From Perilla frutescens (Eukaryota; Streptophyta; Magnoliopsida; Lamiales; Lamiaceae): DNA of 64,000 bases. The position numbers and the translations under genes are program-made. The notes under the pieces are model-generated. The model saw only the letters and a list, made by a program, of their open reading frames with translations. It was not told where the DNA came from and did no database searches. The stretch covers positions 47,981,588-48,045,587 of the forward strand of contig BRKX01000018.1 of NCBI GenBank assembly GCA_026008535.1, written 5' to 3'. Numbering within the stretch: position 1 is the stretch's first letter; each line of letters begins with the position of its first letter. Positions 49,299-60,593 of this stretch are shown here, piece by piece.

Positions 49299-50058
49299 CA
49301 CTACAAGAAAAACATGTTTTTACGACGGACTTAGCAATGGATTATATTATGTCACTAGATTATCGATAAATTAACGATGGATTAAGATTGAAATGTTTAA
49401 CTACAAATTAACAAGGTATTTTTCCATTTATAACTTAGCGATGGAAAAATCCGTCATTAAACATTTAATTTTTTATTTTTAGCGATAGATTAGCATTAGA
49501 ATTATTCCATCGCTAAATTTAATTATGATTTTTTTTTCAATTATTACTGAATGACGAATTTGAAATGAATTTTTTAAAATTTTTAAATTTTTTATTTTAT
49601 TTTATTTTATTTTATTAATTTTTCTAATTTTATTTTTTATTAGTTTATTTTTTATATTTTTTAATTATTACTTAATGATGAATTTGAAATGAATTATTTC
49701 ACCTCTAAACTAATGAATTTTTTTTATCATTTTAATTTTCATAAATATTATTAATTAGAAATATATAATTTTTAAGAAAATTGAATAAAATAATCTTATA
49801 TTAAATAAATGATGTAATATAATTATATTTTAAAAGAAACATTCAACGTTAAAGATTATAAAAGATATTTAAATAAATGAAGCACAACAATCTTCGTGAA
49901 TCTGAATATTAACATAAATATACATTAGCACATTTAGTTAAACTGCATTGCATAAAGCTATGCATTCCTGGGTTTGAATCTCGCGAGCAGCAAATATTGG
50001 AATAATATGTGCCGCATGTGGCTCACACCCGTCGCTAAAACATGATTTTTTTGTAGTG
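49299..50058. mobile_element. Non-autonomous CACTA element inside the gypsy remnant
   Basis: Begins CACTACAAGAAAAACATG and ends CATGATTTTTTTGTAGTG; inverted ends match with a few differences. Subterminal sequence has repeated GATGGA/TCCATC-type motifs (AGCGATGGA, TTAACGATGG). 760 bp, no transposase. The expected 3-bp target duplication is not perfect (TAA versus CAA). Confidence 0.75.
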
Positions 50059-50345
50059 CAAGCTCAAAGAGAAGAAGATCGGTCCTTGTCAGGTGTTAAA
50101 CGTGATAAATGATAATGCCTACAAGATTGAGTTGTCGACGCATATACGGACTCATTCCACGTTCAATGTTCAAGATTTAACATTTAACTCTAAAACGTGA
50201 TTTTTTTGTAGTACAAGGTCAAAGAGAAGATCGGTTCTTGTCAAGTGTTAAAAGTGATAAATGATAATGCCTACGAGATTGAGTTACCGACACATAAAGG
50301 TATTCATTCTAAATTCAATGTTCGAGATTTAACATTTTACTCCAT
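50036..50345. repeat. 155-bp tandem duplication spanning the CACTA end and gypsy sequence
   Basis: TAAAACATGATTTTTTTGTA (50036) recurs as TAAAACGTGATTTTTTTGTA (50191), each followed by homologous gypsy sequence. Confidence 0.8.
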
Positions 50346-50547
50346 ATCTTAAATCTCAAACATTGAACGTAGACGAGTTCTTTCCCATCCGGAGAGGATG
50401 ATGTAGTGCAGAGTTGATGATTAATTCTTATTATCTGAAATTGGCAGCTTTTAATTTTTTTATCATAACTGTCTCGAGAATGGTCAGCTGCATTTGAAAA
50501 CTAGTTCAATATAATTACCTTTCTTTCAGCATATTACTGAGAAAATT
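50346..50547. other. Spacer between the gypsy remnant and the CC-domain reading frame
   Basis: No gene recognised. Confidence 0.3.
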
Positions 50548-51000
50548 TCACTTTTGGTCCCATAGGACACGCCCCTCTCCCCTTTTGGTCCCAGAGCTGT
50601 CTGTTTCTTTCAGCATATTATCTAATTCCGCCGCGTAATCCTCTCCCAACTTCTCCGCCGTTTCAGCAAACTGGCTGATCTCTTGCCTCATCACTAGCTC
50701 CGAGTCTAGTGACACATCTGAATATTGAAAGAGTTCGAGAAAATCTTCAAGTTTGTGTGCGGCCTCTCTGATTTGGCCATCCAAACTGTCCAACCCCTTG
50801 CCTCCTCCGCCGCCACGATCGTCCAGTCGTTTGAGGACTTCCTGGAGAGATGCCGCCTTGTCGTATGCAGATCCCAGAATCTGTCGACTGGAAGAGTCGA
50901 GAGAAAATAAAGAAGAATCCAGAAGGTGTTGTATTGTTTGCTTAAGAGAAATCACACTACCATAAGACATCTTTTCTCGATCCCTCACACACCCATACAA
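50548..51000 (-). CDS. Orphan Rx/R1-type NLR N-terminal coiled-coil domain (gene fragment)
   Basis: The minus-strand frame has two candidate starts: MYGCVRDREK at 51000 and the more family-like MSYGSVISLKQTIQHLLDSS at 50970. It continues with LQEVLKRLDD, IREAAHKLEDFLELF and a second helix to about residue 130. This follows late-blight R1/R1A-like N-termini, where IRDAA---ED is the EDVID-type motif. No NB-ARC follows. The last 20 or so codons (from about 50600) read through low-complexity sequence with CCCATAGGACACGCCCCTC, resembling the end of the foldback element at 8623 (CCCACAGGACATCC), so the frame probably runs into a transposon fragment. It could be a solo CC protein or a truncated NLR. 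Confidence 0.6.
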   Translation of the reverse strand: MYGCVRDREKMSYGSVISLKQTIQHLLDSSLFSLDSSSRQILGSAYDKAASLQEVLKRLDDRGGGGGKGLDSLDGQIREAAHKLEDFLELFQYSDVSLDSELVMRQEISQFAETAEKLGEDYAAELDNMLKETDSSGTKRGEGRVLWDQK

Positions 51001-51328
51001 ACAACGTTAATTTCCCAACTTCTATACCAACTCTCAAACAATGAATGAAGCAATCCACATGAAAAAGCAAAAGGTGGGTATCGATTCCAAAGTCGGGTAT
51101 TATATCAAATTTTTCTTAATTTTTTATGACTCTTCGTTTCTCTCTTTTTCTACGTACCTTCCCTCTTCTCTCTTATCTCTTTTTCGATTCTTAGTTTCTC
51201 ACGCACAAATATATTTTCATAATTTATTGAATATTCAAAAAATGCGGAATATTTAACCCAGTAAAACAATTACATTAAATCAAAAATGAAAACTAATTAC
51301 TAATATATATATATATATATATATATAT

Positions 51329-52514
51329 AGGTTGGATCAAAAATACACCTTTTTTCTGGTGTAGGAATTAGGAACACATCTTATACCTTCCACCTGGATG
51401 ATCTAATGGCTGAGATTAAATGTCCAAGTCAAGGTAAAAAAGGAGGCGGGCGTATAATTGTTCAATGTCAATAAAAAAGCTGATGTCATCACTTTTTAAA
51501 AAAAAATTCCTAAAAACTTTGAACGACCATAACTCACTCGTTTCAAATCGGATCAACGCAAATAATATATCAAATTAAAGATCTTTTCATGCTCTTTAAT
51601 TCAAGATTAGTCATGGATATGTTTGTTCAAATAAATATAGATGAAAAATACAAAATATAAATTTTTACTCGTGTCCAGCGCGAAAATACTTTCGTTAACT
51701 TTTAAATAATGGTTCGTCCGCATTATGATAAGTTGATTACGTATGCTGACGAAGCATTTGTTATATGCTAACGTATTGCATTTATTGTGCTAATGAATGA
51801 TCATCATAATGTTAACGTACTACGCATACTTATATTATTATAATGATTTATTACATTTCAATTATGACTTATAATTATTTTTTGTGATTTAATTTTTATG
51901 TTTTAGTTACTAATTGAATATTATATATTATTCATTTCATCAAATTAGAATATATTAGTTAGAGTTCTTCATCTATTTATGGTTTATAACTTATGCTAAC
52001 GATGAATTGTCATATGCTAACATAGTTTATTCGCAATGCTGATAAAATAATATCATTATGCTAATGTTTAATATTTATATTGTTATTATGATTTATTCCA
52101 TCCAATTGGGGTTTATAATTAATTTTTAGAATTTAATTCTATTTTTAGATCATTGAAGTTTATTATATTTGAATTATGGTTTATTTCATCCTATTAGAAT
52201 TTATAATTACACTTTAGAATTTAATTTTTTGTTAACAATATGAGAAAAAATTTCATTAGCATAAATATAACGCTTTGTTAGCATGATGATAATACTTCGT
52301 TAGCATGACGATATGTTATCAAATATCCTCCGCGATTTTTATAAGAATTACCAAATTACGTTAATACCCCCGCGCGAATTTTTTTCCAAATATTACAGGA
52401 TTGCCACCACTCCTTTTAATCAAATCTGGACCATATATCTTTATTGATTGTATGGTGTGAGATGGGTTCGTTCCTAGTTCCTACACTAGGTAGGGTTTGC
52501 ATTGTAACCCTCCC

Positions 52515-52517
<3 letters not shown>
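51329..52517. mobile_element. 1.2-kb MITE-like element in a (TA)n microsatellite (third member)
   Basis: Starts AGGTTGGATCAAAAATACAC and ends GTAACCCTCCCCTG. The left inner part (GGTGTAGGAATTAGGAAC) is complementary to the right inner part (GTTCCTAGTTCCTACAC). Both sides are long TA runs (51302-51328; 52518-52583). No coding capacity; longer than the two hairpin members. Confidence 0.65.

Positions 52518-52583
<66 letters not shown>
52518..52583. repeat. Long (AT)n microsatellite
   Basis: About 33 dinucleotide units on the right flank of the 51329-52517 element. Confidence 0.9.
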
Positions 52584-52586
<3 letters not shown>

Positions 52587-53857
52587 GTGTGTAATAAACC
52601 CTAAATAATAATTATAAATTAAACTAAATCAAAATAAATTAAAAAATTGAAAATAAATAAATGAAAATTTAATAAAAAAAATTAAAATGAGACACCAAAT
52701 GAAATAGATAAAATGATTAGAAAATTTCATTTCCTCCCACCACCTTGGATAAGAGCTAACCTAAAAATGTCAATTAATGCCAAGTAGATAGGAAAGTCAA
52801 CATCTTTAGCAATCATATTTTTATACTTTAATTTGATTTATTATTTATCAATCTTTATTGTATTAAAACTATTATTTTTAGCCATCATATTTTTAACTAA
52901 TAATGGTCATATTTTTTAGGTAGAGGAAAATTGGAGAACGATTCTTCTCTCACGAGTCACGCACTTCATAAAGTTTGCTTTGACACTGTCAAAAATGCTT
53001 TAATGCATCTTTCTAATTCTTAATTTTTTTTCATCTTGAAAAAAGAGTTGCTTTCACACCTCTTTTTCCATTTTTATGTCGATCATATAATAAAGGAGAT
53101 TATTAAAATTGGAGATGAAGTAGAATATTGGGCAAAATGGAAAGCCAGAATTTACTCGGAAGCCACTTGTCCGTTGGCGGTCAACACATGTTCTTTTCTT
53201 TTCTTTACTTTTTTTTAAAAAAAATTTAATTCTTTCTACTAAGCCCAATAGCACACTAAATCCCGTGTGTCATTCTTTATTACATGTAGAGTGTTAATTT
53301 TTTTAATTTTTAAATTTTTAATTTATAATAATTTAGTTTAATTTAATTTTTTTTTTATTTTGGGTTCATGTTTTCTGGTTCAAATTTGGCGTTGCACTTT
53401 TCAGTATTTCACTGCATATTTCACTATCAAATTTATCATTTTAATAATATTTATTATAAATTAAAATTAAGTATAACATAAATAATTATAGACAACATTT
53501 TTATAAAAAAAAAGAATTAAAAATTTACAAAACATAATTTTGAAAAAATCAACCATAATAATGTATTATTAATTGAAAACTGAAAAATTTAAAATAAAAA
53601 AATAATTTTAAACCCTAATTAGGTGGGATGAACCCTAAGAAACAATCATAAAATTAAAATAAATCACAAAAATAAAAATGAAAATTGAAGAAAAAAATAC
53701 AAGAAAACTCGTAATTTGAAAGTGCGACAAGGAATGTTACACAAAGAGTGCAACATGAAATCTCATGTGTGTTCTTTCCCAATTAGAGTACAAAAAAAAA
53801 CTAGGTATAATACACGGAATATAACACGGGAGATCACGAGAGATCTGATCTGAGCCC
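52584..53857. other. AT-rich intergenic stretch
   Basis: No gene recognised. Short overlapping frames on both strands near 53036-53254 show no domain. Confidence 0.35.
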
Positions 53858-54450
53858 CAATAGACTACTTTGTCTCCAACTTTAATAATCTTGGCAGTAC
53901 TTCAAAATATTTTATCATTTTCAAAGTTTTTTTTATTTTCTTTCTTTAATTACGTTTAGATCACTAATTTTTATTTAAGAAGTTATCATTTTATATTTAT
54001 TTAAATAATTTCCTATCTTCCTTTAATTTTTCGATGTTTTATTTTATTTATCTTTAGCATTTAGTTCATTAATTTTTAGCTTTTGTTGAATGCGGTGTTG
54101 TGATTATTACCTGCACAAAGAATGGATATAGCTTCCATATTTCAACTTTTCACGAGCTCAAGTGTTAGCGTCGGGTGAGGGAGATCTTATCCAAGGCCAA
54201 TAGACTACATTGTCTCCAACTTTAATGATCGGCAGTAGTACTCCAAAATATTTTATCATTTTCAAAGTTTTTTATTTTCTTTCTTTACGTTTAGATCATT
54301 AATTTTTATTTAAGTGGTTATCATTTTATATTTATTCAAATAATTTCCTATCGATCCTTTAATTTTTTGATGTTTTATTTTATTTATCTTTAGTATTTAG
54401 TTCAATAATTAATTTTTAGCTTTTGTTGAATGTGGTGTTCTGAGTCATGG
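53858..54450. repeat. Diverged tandem duplication, about 340-bp period
   Basis: CAATAGACTAC-TTGTCTCCAA at 53858 and 54198 starts two collinear copies with several small indels. Confidence 0.75.
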
Positions 54451-54667
54451 AATCAAATGAATAAATAAATTTGTTTTAATTTTAGAGTTCACTAATTTCA
54501 TTTTAGAGTATATTTTGGTTTAAATAAAATTAATTATTGAGGGTAGTGCACGAGCTCACGTGTTAACGCCGTTGGTGTGGGCTTGTACACTACGCGAGCT
54601 GCGAGATAAAAAAATACATTAATTCACTCTAGTTTTAGTGTTCATTAATTCCATTTTAAGCTATATA

Positions 54668-56238
54668 TGTCACGACCCCACATTAATATCTAATTAATGC
54701 GACGTGTGACTGGCACGACTCGACCTCAATGAAGGATGGATCAAGGCATGAACCGGAAATAATTAAATAAGAAAGTGAACTATTATATTCCAGGATCGAT
54801 ATTTGGTCTGAGAACTCTAATTCTGAACTGATTTCAAGTACTCACAAAAGACTGAATAATAGTAGTACTTAATTGATTATCGAGTTAATGGACTCATCCA
54901 AAAGTACTCACACAGGGGTTTTATCTAAAAAGGCCCTATGTTTTACTAAATTACTTTCTGTCTTTGAGCGCTTTTTTCTGTTGTATGATCATCCATATTC
55001 GAACTAAAAGTCGAGGAATAGCTCCGCTAAGCCTTTTCCACGACCACCGAGGAATAACTCTGCTAAGCCTTTTCCACAGACGCTTAACTTTGTCGATGTC
55101 TTAGTTAGGAATAGCTCCGCTCAGCCTTTCCCTCTTCCTAATATCACCGACTTATGTGTAACACGCTAAGTTAGCATGAGGCCCGATCAATTTAAGAGTT
55201 AGAAATCCCCTTGCGAGCTAACTAAATACAGATAAGGATATCATACAAAACAAAATATTTTATGCATGACAATAGTTTATTTGCTTCAAAATAAGTAATT
55301 GCGGGTGAGTAAAAACTCAAATAATTATTTGGACTAAGATTCCGCTTGCAAAAAGAAAGTCCACCTTTCACCAATGTCTTAAAACTTGAACTGCAGCAAA
55401 ATGTTCCTCCTCGCACTTTATCTTGCATTGGACGGCTTGCCTTCATAGAGTTAACATAAAACTGAGTACATTGAACCACATAACGTTGTTTGGACTCAAC
55501 ATGAAATTGAAGGCCTATTAGGATCTAGTATCCACTCCAACTGGACTTAGTTCGACTATGACGATATACTTTTTTTTTTATAATCATCAGGAGAGGAATT
55601 AGGGATCAAAACCTAAAGTATTGGAAAGCCACTGTCATCTAAATTTAAATGAAATTTATGACGACACTATACGATACGACGTCTAAAAATAGACGTTTAA
55701 CTAAGAAGTGACAGAAATGTCGAACACCTCAAGTGTTCGACATAACCCGACACGACAAGGCATGACGCGGCACCAACGCCCAATGAACCATGATGTATAC
55801 CGATTTTTAAACAATTTCAGTACAACCAACTCAATATATATATATATATATAATCTTATATGCAATGGACAAAAATCTATAAAAATATTTATAGATATAT
55901 TCAATGCTAATTCGAAATATATATACTCAAATAATTGAATTCTAAACTTCTAAAATATACATATGGGTTCATCGAAAATTAGGAAGGGTATAGATATACA
56001 TATTTCATCATCATTTAAGGTATCAAAAATACCTTAACCTCCATCACAACTCGATTCTAGAACGAGATCAACGGGAATTAAAATTATGATTCCGACTTTC
56101 TATCCTGAAATGGGAATTAAAATCCTACTGAAATTATTAACGGATACTTACGACCCTAATCTGCTGAAAATTAATTACTAACTAGTAATTTCAACAATTA
56201 ACTGTAATTAAGCAGTAATTAATTTACGGGGTATTACA
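54668..56238. mobile_element. Solo LTR (1571 bp) with 5-bp TSD
   Basis: Starts TGTCACGACCCC and ends GGGGTATTACA (TG...CA). Flanked by ATATA at 54663-54667 and 56239-56243. No pol or gag sequence lies next to it, so an internal region has been lost by LTR-LTR recombination. Contains three AGGAATAGCTCCGCT-like repeats at 55015-55125. The class is probably gypsy from the end motif, but not proven. Confidence 0.85.
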
Positions 56239-56738
56239 ATATATTTATTTCAAAAAAATTAATTATCAAGCACGGTTGTCAGTTGATTAGGGAAATAATT
56301 GGTGAAGTGTCTTCTTGATTATCAAACAGTTAATGAGAAATAAGACCGTCTCAGAAGTGTCTTCGGTGGTTATAACTGGTTTGCATTCATGAATTAAAGT
56401 CATCTTTGCATCGATGAGCGGAATAAGTAAGCTAGGGTAGAGTTTATTGGAAGTCGGAATACTTTTATATCTGTGAAGAAAACTTACTCTCTGGTTCATT
56501 GCTTTTATTTTCATTTTTACATCATAAGAAAGACATTCAGGTTAGAGTTTGGTTACTTGCAGACTGAAGTGTCAGGAAATTCTCGTCGGTCCTTTGGGAG
56601 ACGATCTTGCTTGCCACTATTTTGGGTAGTGTAGGCATACCAACTGCGTGTCGGATTATTTTTGGTGAAAAACAACGCACCAGTAGTTAACAATTCATAC
56701 GATTGAAAATAAGAGATGAAATACCGTTCTAAAATATA

Positions 56739-56991
56739 TTCCCTCTATTTCACAATAAGTGTCATTCCATCACTTTAATTTTGTTTCACAAAAAATGTCA
56801 TTCTACACAATCGATGTAAAAATTTCACATTTTTCTCATATTTGCCCCCATTTAATGCATTCAAACAATCATATTTAACTCATTTAATGTATTCACATAA
56901 GGGTGTTTAAAGTAATATGATTATCAAATTAATGTCTTTATTAATATGTGTGCATTCATTGAGAATGACACTTATTCAGAAATGGAGGGAG
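56739..56991. mobile_element. Stowaway-type (Tc1/mariner) MITE
   Basis: The ends TTCCCTCTATTTCACAATAA and, at the right, TTATTCAGAAATGGAGGGAG are inverted copies of the CTCCCTCC-type Stowaway terminus, flanked by TA. The matching sequence without the insert lies at about 28666. Confidence 0.85.
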
Positions 56992-57749
56992 TAAGATCTT
57001 TTTTGTATTATTAAAAAAATATCTAATCAAATAGTTCCATCGTTTCTTGCAAATAGTATTTCATTTTTTGTAATGAGGAGAAATTAAAATGTCACCCGTA
57101 ATCTTATTAATTACATTTTTGTCATCTAGTTTTGTTATAAGCTTTTGACTAAATTTGTTTGAACATGTTTTATGGCGGGCACATTTCTAATGCGATTGTA
57201 ACCGAAGATGGGATTTAGGTTGAATCCTGTTTTATTTACTGATATGATGATCAAAATGTGGTTGGAAAATAGTGATTGGGAAAAAACTGGAAAGATGTTC
57301 GATGAAATGCTTGAAAGAGAGATGGAGCTGACAGTTGTTAATTTATTTTGATATAATCTATATTGAATTTTTTTTTAAAAACTGGCTTGAATTTGATTAT
57401 CTAGGTGAAACTTTTGTTTCATTTTGAAACTAGGAATATTCGCCAACACCAATCATTGATTTGATCCTGCTGTTTGATTTGGTTTATCCATCTTAGCTAT
57501 ATTATATCCTACTATGCTTGAACATCTGCAACTACACAATTATTTCATATAATCGCTTGTAGCTTAATTGCATTGTTAACATATCGGAACAGACTTATGG
57601 AATAAACCCGTTTTTAATTCTTTCTTGATTTTCAGTCATAAAGTACCATAATTGTTGTGAGCTTTCTGCTGCTCTTATATAATACTGACCTGGGATTTTA
57701 TGCTCAAAATTGTATTATTTAAATTGTTTTGTGTGCTTACCTGCTGCAG
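56992..57749. other. Intergenic stretch with a weak PPR-like relic
   Basis: 57230-57350 can be read MMIKMWLENSDWEKTGKMFD then EMLERE, which is reminiscent of a PPR/TPR repeat. It is short, isolated and ends in a stop. Nothing else recognised. Confidence 0.25.
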
Positions 57750-57828
57750 GAGCTTAAAACGCATTGCGCTGGCCCTGGAAAACCTTTTCGGAGGAGATGA
57801 AGTAAAGAAGAATGAGCTTAGGTTGTGA
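57750..57828 (+). other. Possible terminal coding exon of an unrecognised gene
   Basis: After a good acceptor (pyrimidine-rich, CTGCTGCAG) the frame reads SLKRIALALENLFGGDEVKK then NELRL and TGA. Base composition is more gene-like than the surroundings. I cannot identify the family or find partner exons. Confidence 0.25.
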
Positions 57829-59640
57829 CCTGTGCTAGGTCCTAGTTAGACAATTATCTAAGGATGATGAATTTGTAGTTGAGTGTTTATATGATCTTAT
57901 CTGTTCATTTTGATGAATTAATTGCCTTATCTGAACTAAATCTTGGAGAAAAATAAGTGATGTGTTATTTTGGTATGATGATCTATTTGTTAGTCCAAAT
58001 TAAAGCTTGAAATTTCCCTTCATAAAACTGAAAATTCGCTCCAAGGAATAATGTTTCTTATGAGATTAAAATTGTATATTTTTTTAGATTAACATTGCAT
58101 CTTGATTTCACCGAATTACTAAATTATTAAAAGTCAACTTTTCAGAGTGATGAACAAATTTTCGAATTTTACATTTTAGTCCCTGAACTATATCTAATTA
58201 TCAAAAGATAGTCCACGAAATTTTCAAAACTTTTAATTCGATCCCAGAACTTTTTAGTGATTCTTAACTTGAAATTTTTTAAACTTGTTCGAGCTCAATT
58301 CTTGCCCAAATCTCAATACATTTTTGGAACACATGAAATGTAAGAAACCCGATTATATGCTTTAATTTGAAAAAATAATAGGTGAAAGCAAAGATCCCAA
58401 ATTGGGGGTCTAAAAATTGGGCAAAGGTATAAAAAACACTTAAGATATGCCCCGAGTCCTGGTTAGGCACTTAAGGTTTGACTCAATCCATTCATTCCCT
58501 TAAGGTATTTTAATCGGTACATTCATGCCCTTCCATCTCGCCTTCATTACAGAGTTAAGAACGACTTCTATTTATTGACTAACGGCACACTGTTCATTAT
58601 TTAGAACCCCTTAATTCGAAAAGCCCTAATTCCTAACTCCCGAATGTTCTCTTTGAAGCTTTCAAATTCTTACAGCTATGGTTAATTGGTAGCCTATAGT
58701 TGTTTCATGGTGTTCCAATTTGAAGAAAAATTATGGAATCCACATCATCCACTTACTCAATCGCGTCACGAAGAAGATGGGGTGATGATTTGCAAGTTAT
58801 GCGATATTATCACCAAATTATGCGATATTCCCAAATATTATCAATTAATCAGAGATATACATCACAAAAAAATAAAAATTAATGTTTCAAGGGGGTCACT
58901 GTGCTAAGCAGAACATTTTTTTTTTCTATTATTTTTTTTCCCAATAGCATGCAGAGATTTAGAGGTCTAACAAAATGCAGACATCACCTGCGTACTTCTG
59001 GTGTAGAGGAGGAACTAATTGAGGGCTTGTCAGATTGTGGGAAGGGTTTTGGATCGGATGAACTGTTTTAAAATGGCTTTCTCCTGATCAAAGCGCTTTT
59101 TCGAATTTTAATTTCAAATTTCAGTTCGAATGCCCTAGCTCTTTTTCCTTCTTCAATTCCGTAGCTATATCTTCTCTGTTTCTTCTTCCGTTCGATAACC
59201 ACTTCTTCGGTTCTTCTTCAATTCGATGGCCATCATTCGTCTTTCTTCTTCAATTTGAAAGCCTCCTTCTTCCTTCTTCTTCTTCTTCTTCTTCTTCTTC
59301 TTCTTCTTCTTCTTCTTCGACTCTTCAAACGCTTGTTCGATTTTGTTTTTAAATTCACGCACATTAGCCTTCTTGGCATCACCGCCTGCTTCTGCTAGTA
59401 GTGGTGCTGTTATATATGTCGATAATCATCTAAACGCGATGGGTGTGGGAATCGATTGTTTCATATTGAAGAACTTCAACTTTTCTTTTCCTTATTGAGA
59501 TATTTTCGTGCTACATTTGCTCATGGAAAGTTTGGCTTTTCCTTTTCCTCTAAGGACTTATCGTCTTTGGTATTTGCTTTAGCTAAGATCTGCACCTAAC
59601 TTTTGCTTGGTTTCAGCAATACATTCATTCAATGTCTATG
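57829..59640. other. Intergenic stretch including the MULE empty-site repeat and a (TTC)n run
   Basis: 58140-58430 is a repeat also present at 14400-14576 and 15602-15650. 59266-59320 is a (TTC)n microsatellite. No gene recognised; the many short frames overlap on both strands. Confidence 0.45.
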
Positions 59641-59879
59641 GATCTTAGCTGAAGAAATTGTTGGAGCAATCCAAAGGTTAGTTAAATTTAATTTTTAAAA
59701 TTTTTTCCATTAACAACATATTTTTCAGCAAGTTTATTGCGCCTGTTATATTATCAATTCTGGTACCCGAAATCTGTGGGAACAATTCCATTTTTAGTTT
59801 TACATTCTTGAAATTAGACATATATGCTTATATTTTTGTTGTTGGTGGTGTCTTTTTTATTATTATTGGAATTATAGAA

Positions 59880-60593
59880 CAATTCTTGGATGGCCCCACT
59901 GCTACTAGCTTACCAGAGTCTTGGTGTAGTGTATGGGGACCTTAGCATTTCCTCTCTCTACGTGTACAAGAGCACATTTACGGAAGACATTCATCACTTA
60001 GAAACAAATGAGGAGATATTTGGTGTTCTTTCTTTCGTGTTTTGGACATTAACCCTGGTCGTCTGTTCAAATACATTTTCATAGTACTTCGAGCTGACAA
60101 CAATGGAGAAGGCAAGTGTTTTAATTGAGAACTTGTTTCTGCCAATTGAATCGTGTCAAGGAAAAATTTAATTTGGTTGTGGCAGGTGGTACATTTGTTC
60201 TGTATTCCTGTATTCCTTGATATGCAGGCATTCTAAAGTTAGTGTTCTCCCCAACCAACCAGTTGCTCATGAAGTTCTCTCTCCACATATAAACTCGAGC
60301 CACTAGCACCAACGAAGAACAGTTCAAGGGTGAAAAACGGTGCTCAAGAATCATGGGTCCTTGCATACGTACTGCCTTACTAATTTTGAATCTACTAGGC
60401 ACTTGTGACCATTGGAGATGGTTTACTAACTCCAACAATATCTGGCAAGTTCTCTAGACTACCTATTTCATATTCTACTTTAATAGAGAGCTCTAAGTGT
60501 GTGGATAAATAATAATATGCTTCTACATCTTGCAGTTTTTTCTGCTGTTTCTGGTCTTGAGTTATCAATGTCTAAGGATAACCACCAATGTAA
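59880..60593 (+). pseudogene. KUP/HAK/KT potassium transporter, decayed N-terminal exons
   Basis: Reads LLLAYQSLGVVYGDLSISSL, then STFTEDIHHLETNEEIFGVL. After a frameshift it continues FIVLRADNNGEG, GGTFVLYS, LNLLGT and, shifted again, TIGDGLLTPTIS. The next exon after a splice gives VFSAVSGLELSMSKDNH (ending at about 60591). This is the order of the first third of KUP1/2-type transporters. The conserved GVVYGDLSTSPLY motif is altered to SISSLY, and there are stops and at least two frameshifts. Downstream exons cannot be followed. Possible remains of the first exon, including a stop, lie at 59630-59680. Confidence 0.8.

Larger units (their letters stand above)
49155..50345 (+). mobile_element. 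Ty3/gypsy retrotransposon pol remnant, split by a CACTA element
   Basis: Left part (49155-49298) encodes GKSPFEVVYGKTPNHYLNQ, the conserved integrase/pol region. Right part (50059-50345) encodes KLKEKKIGPCQVLNVINDNA, then YKIELSTHIRTHSTFNVQDL, the typical end of gypsy integrase. The right part is present twice in tandem (155-bp offset), with the second copy diverged. Confidence 0.8.

Noticed and set aside
59165..59362. Poly-Lys reading frame on the minus strand
   Set aside because: Translation of a (TTC)n microsatellite.
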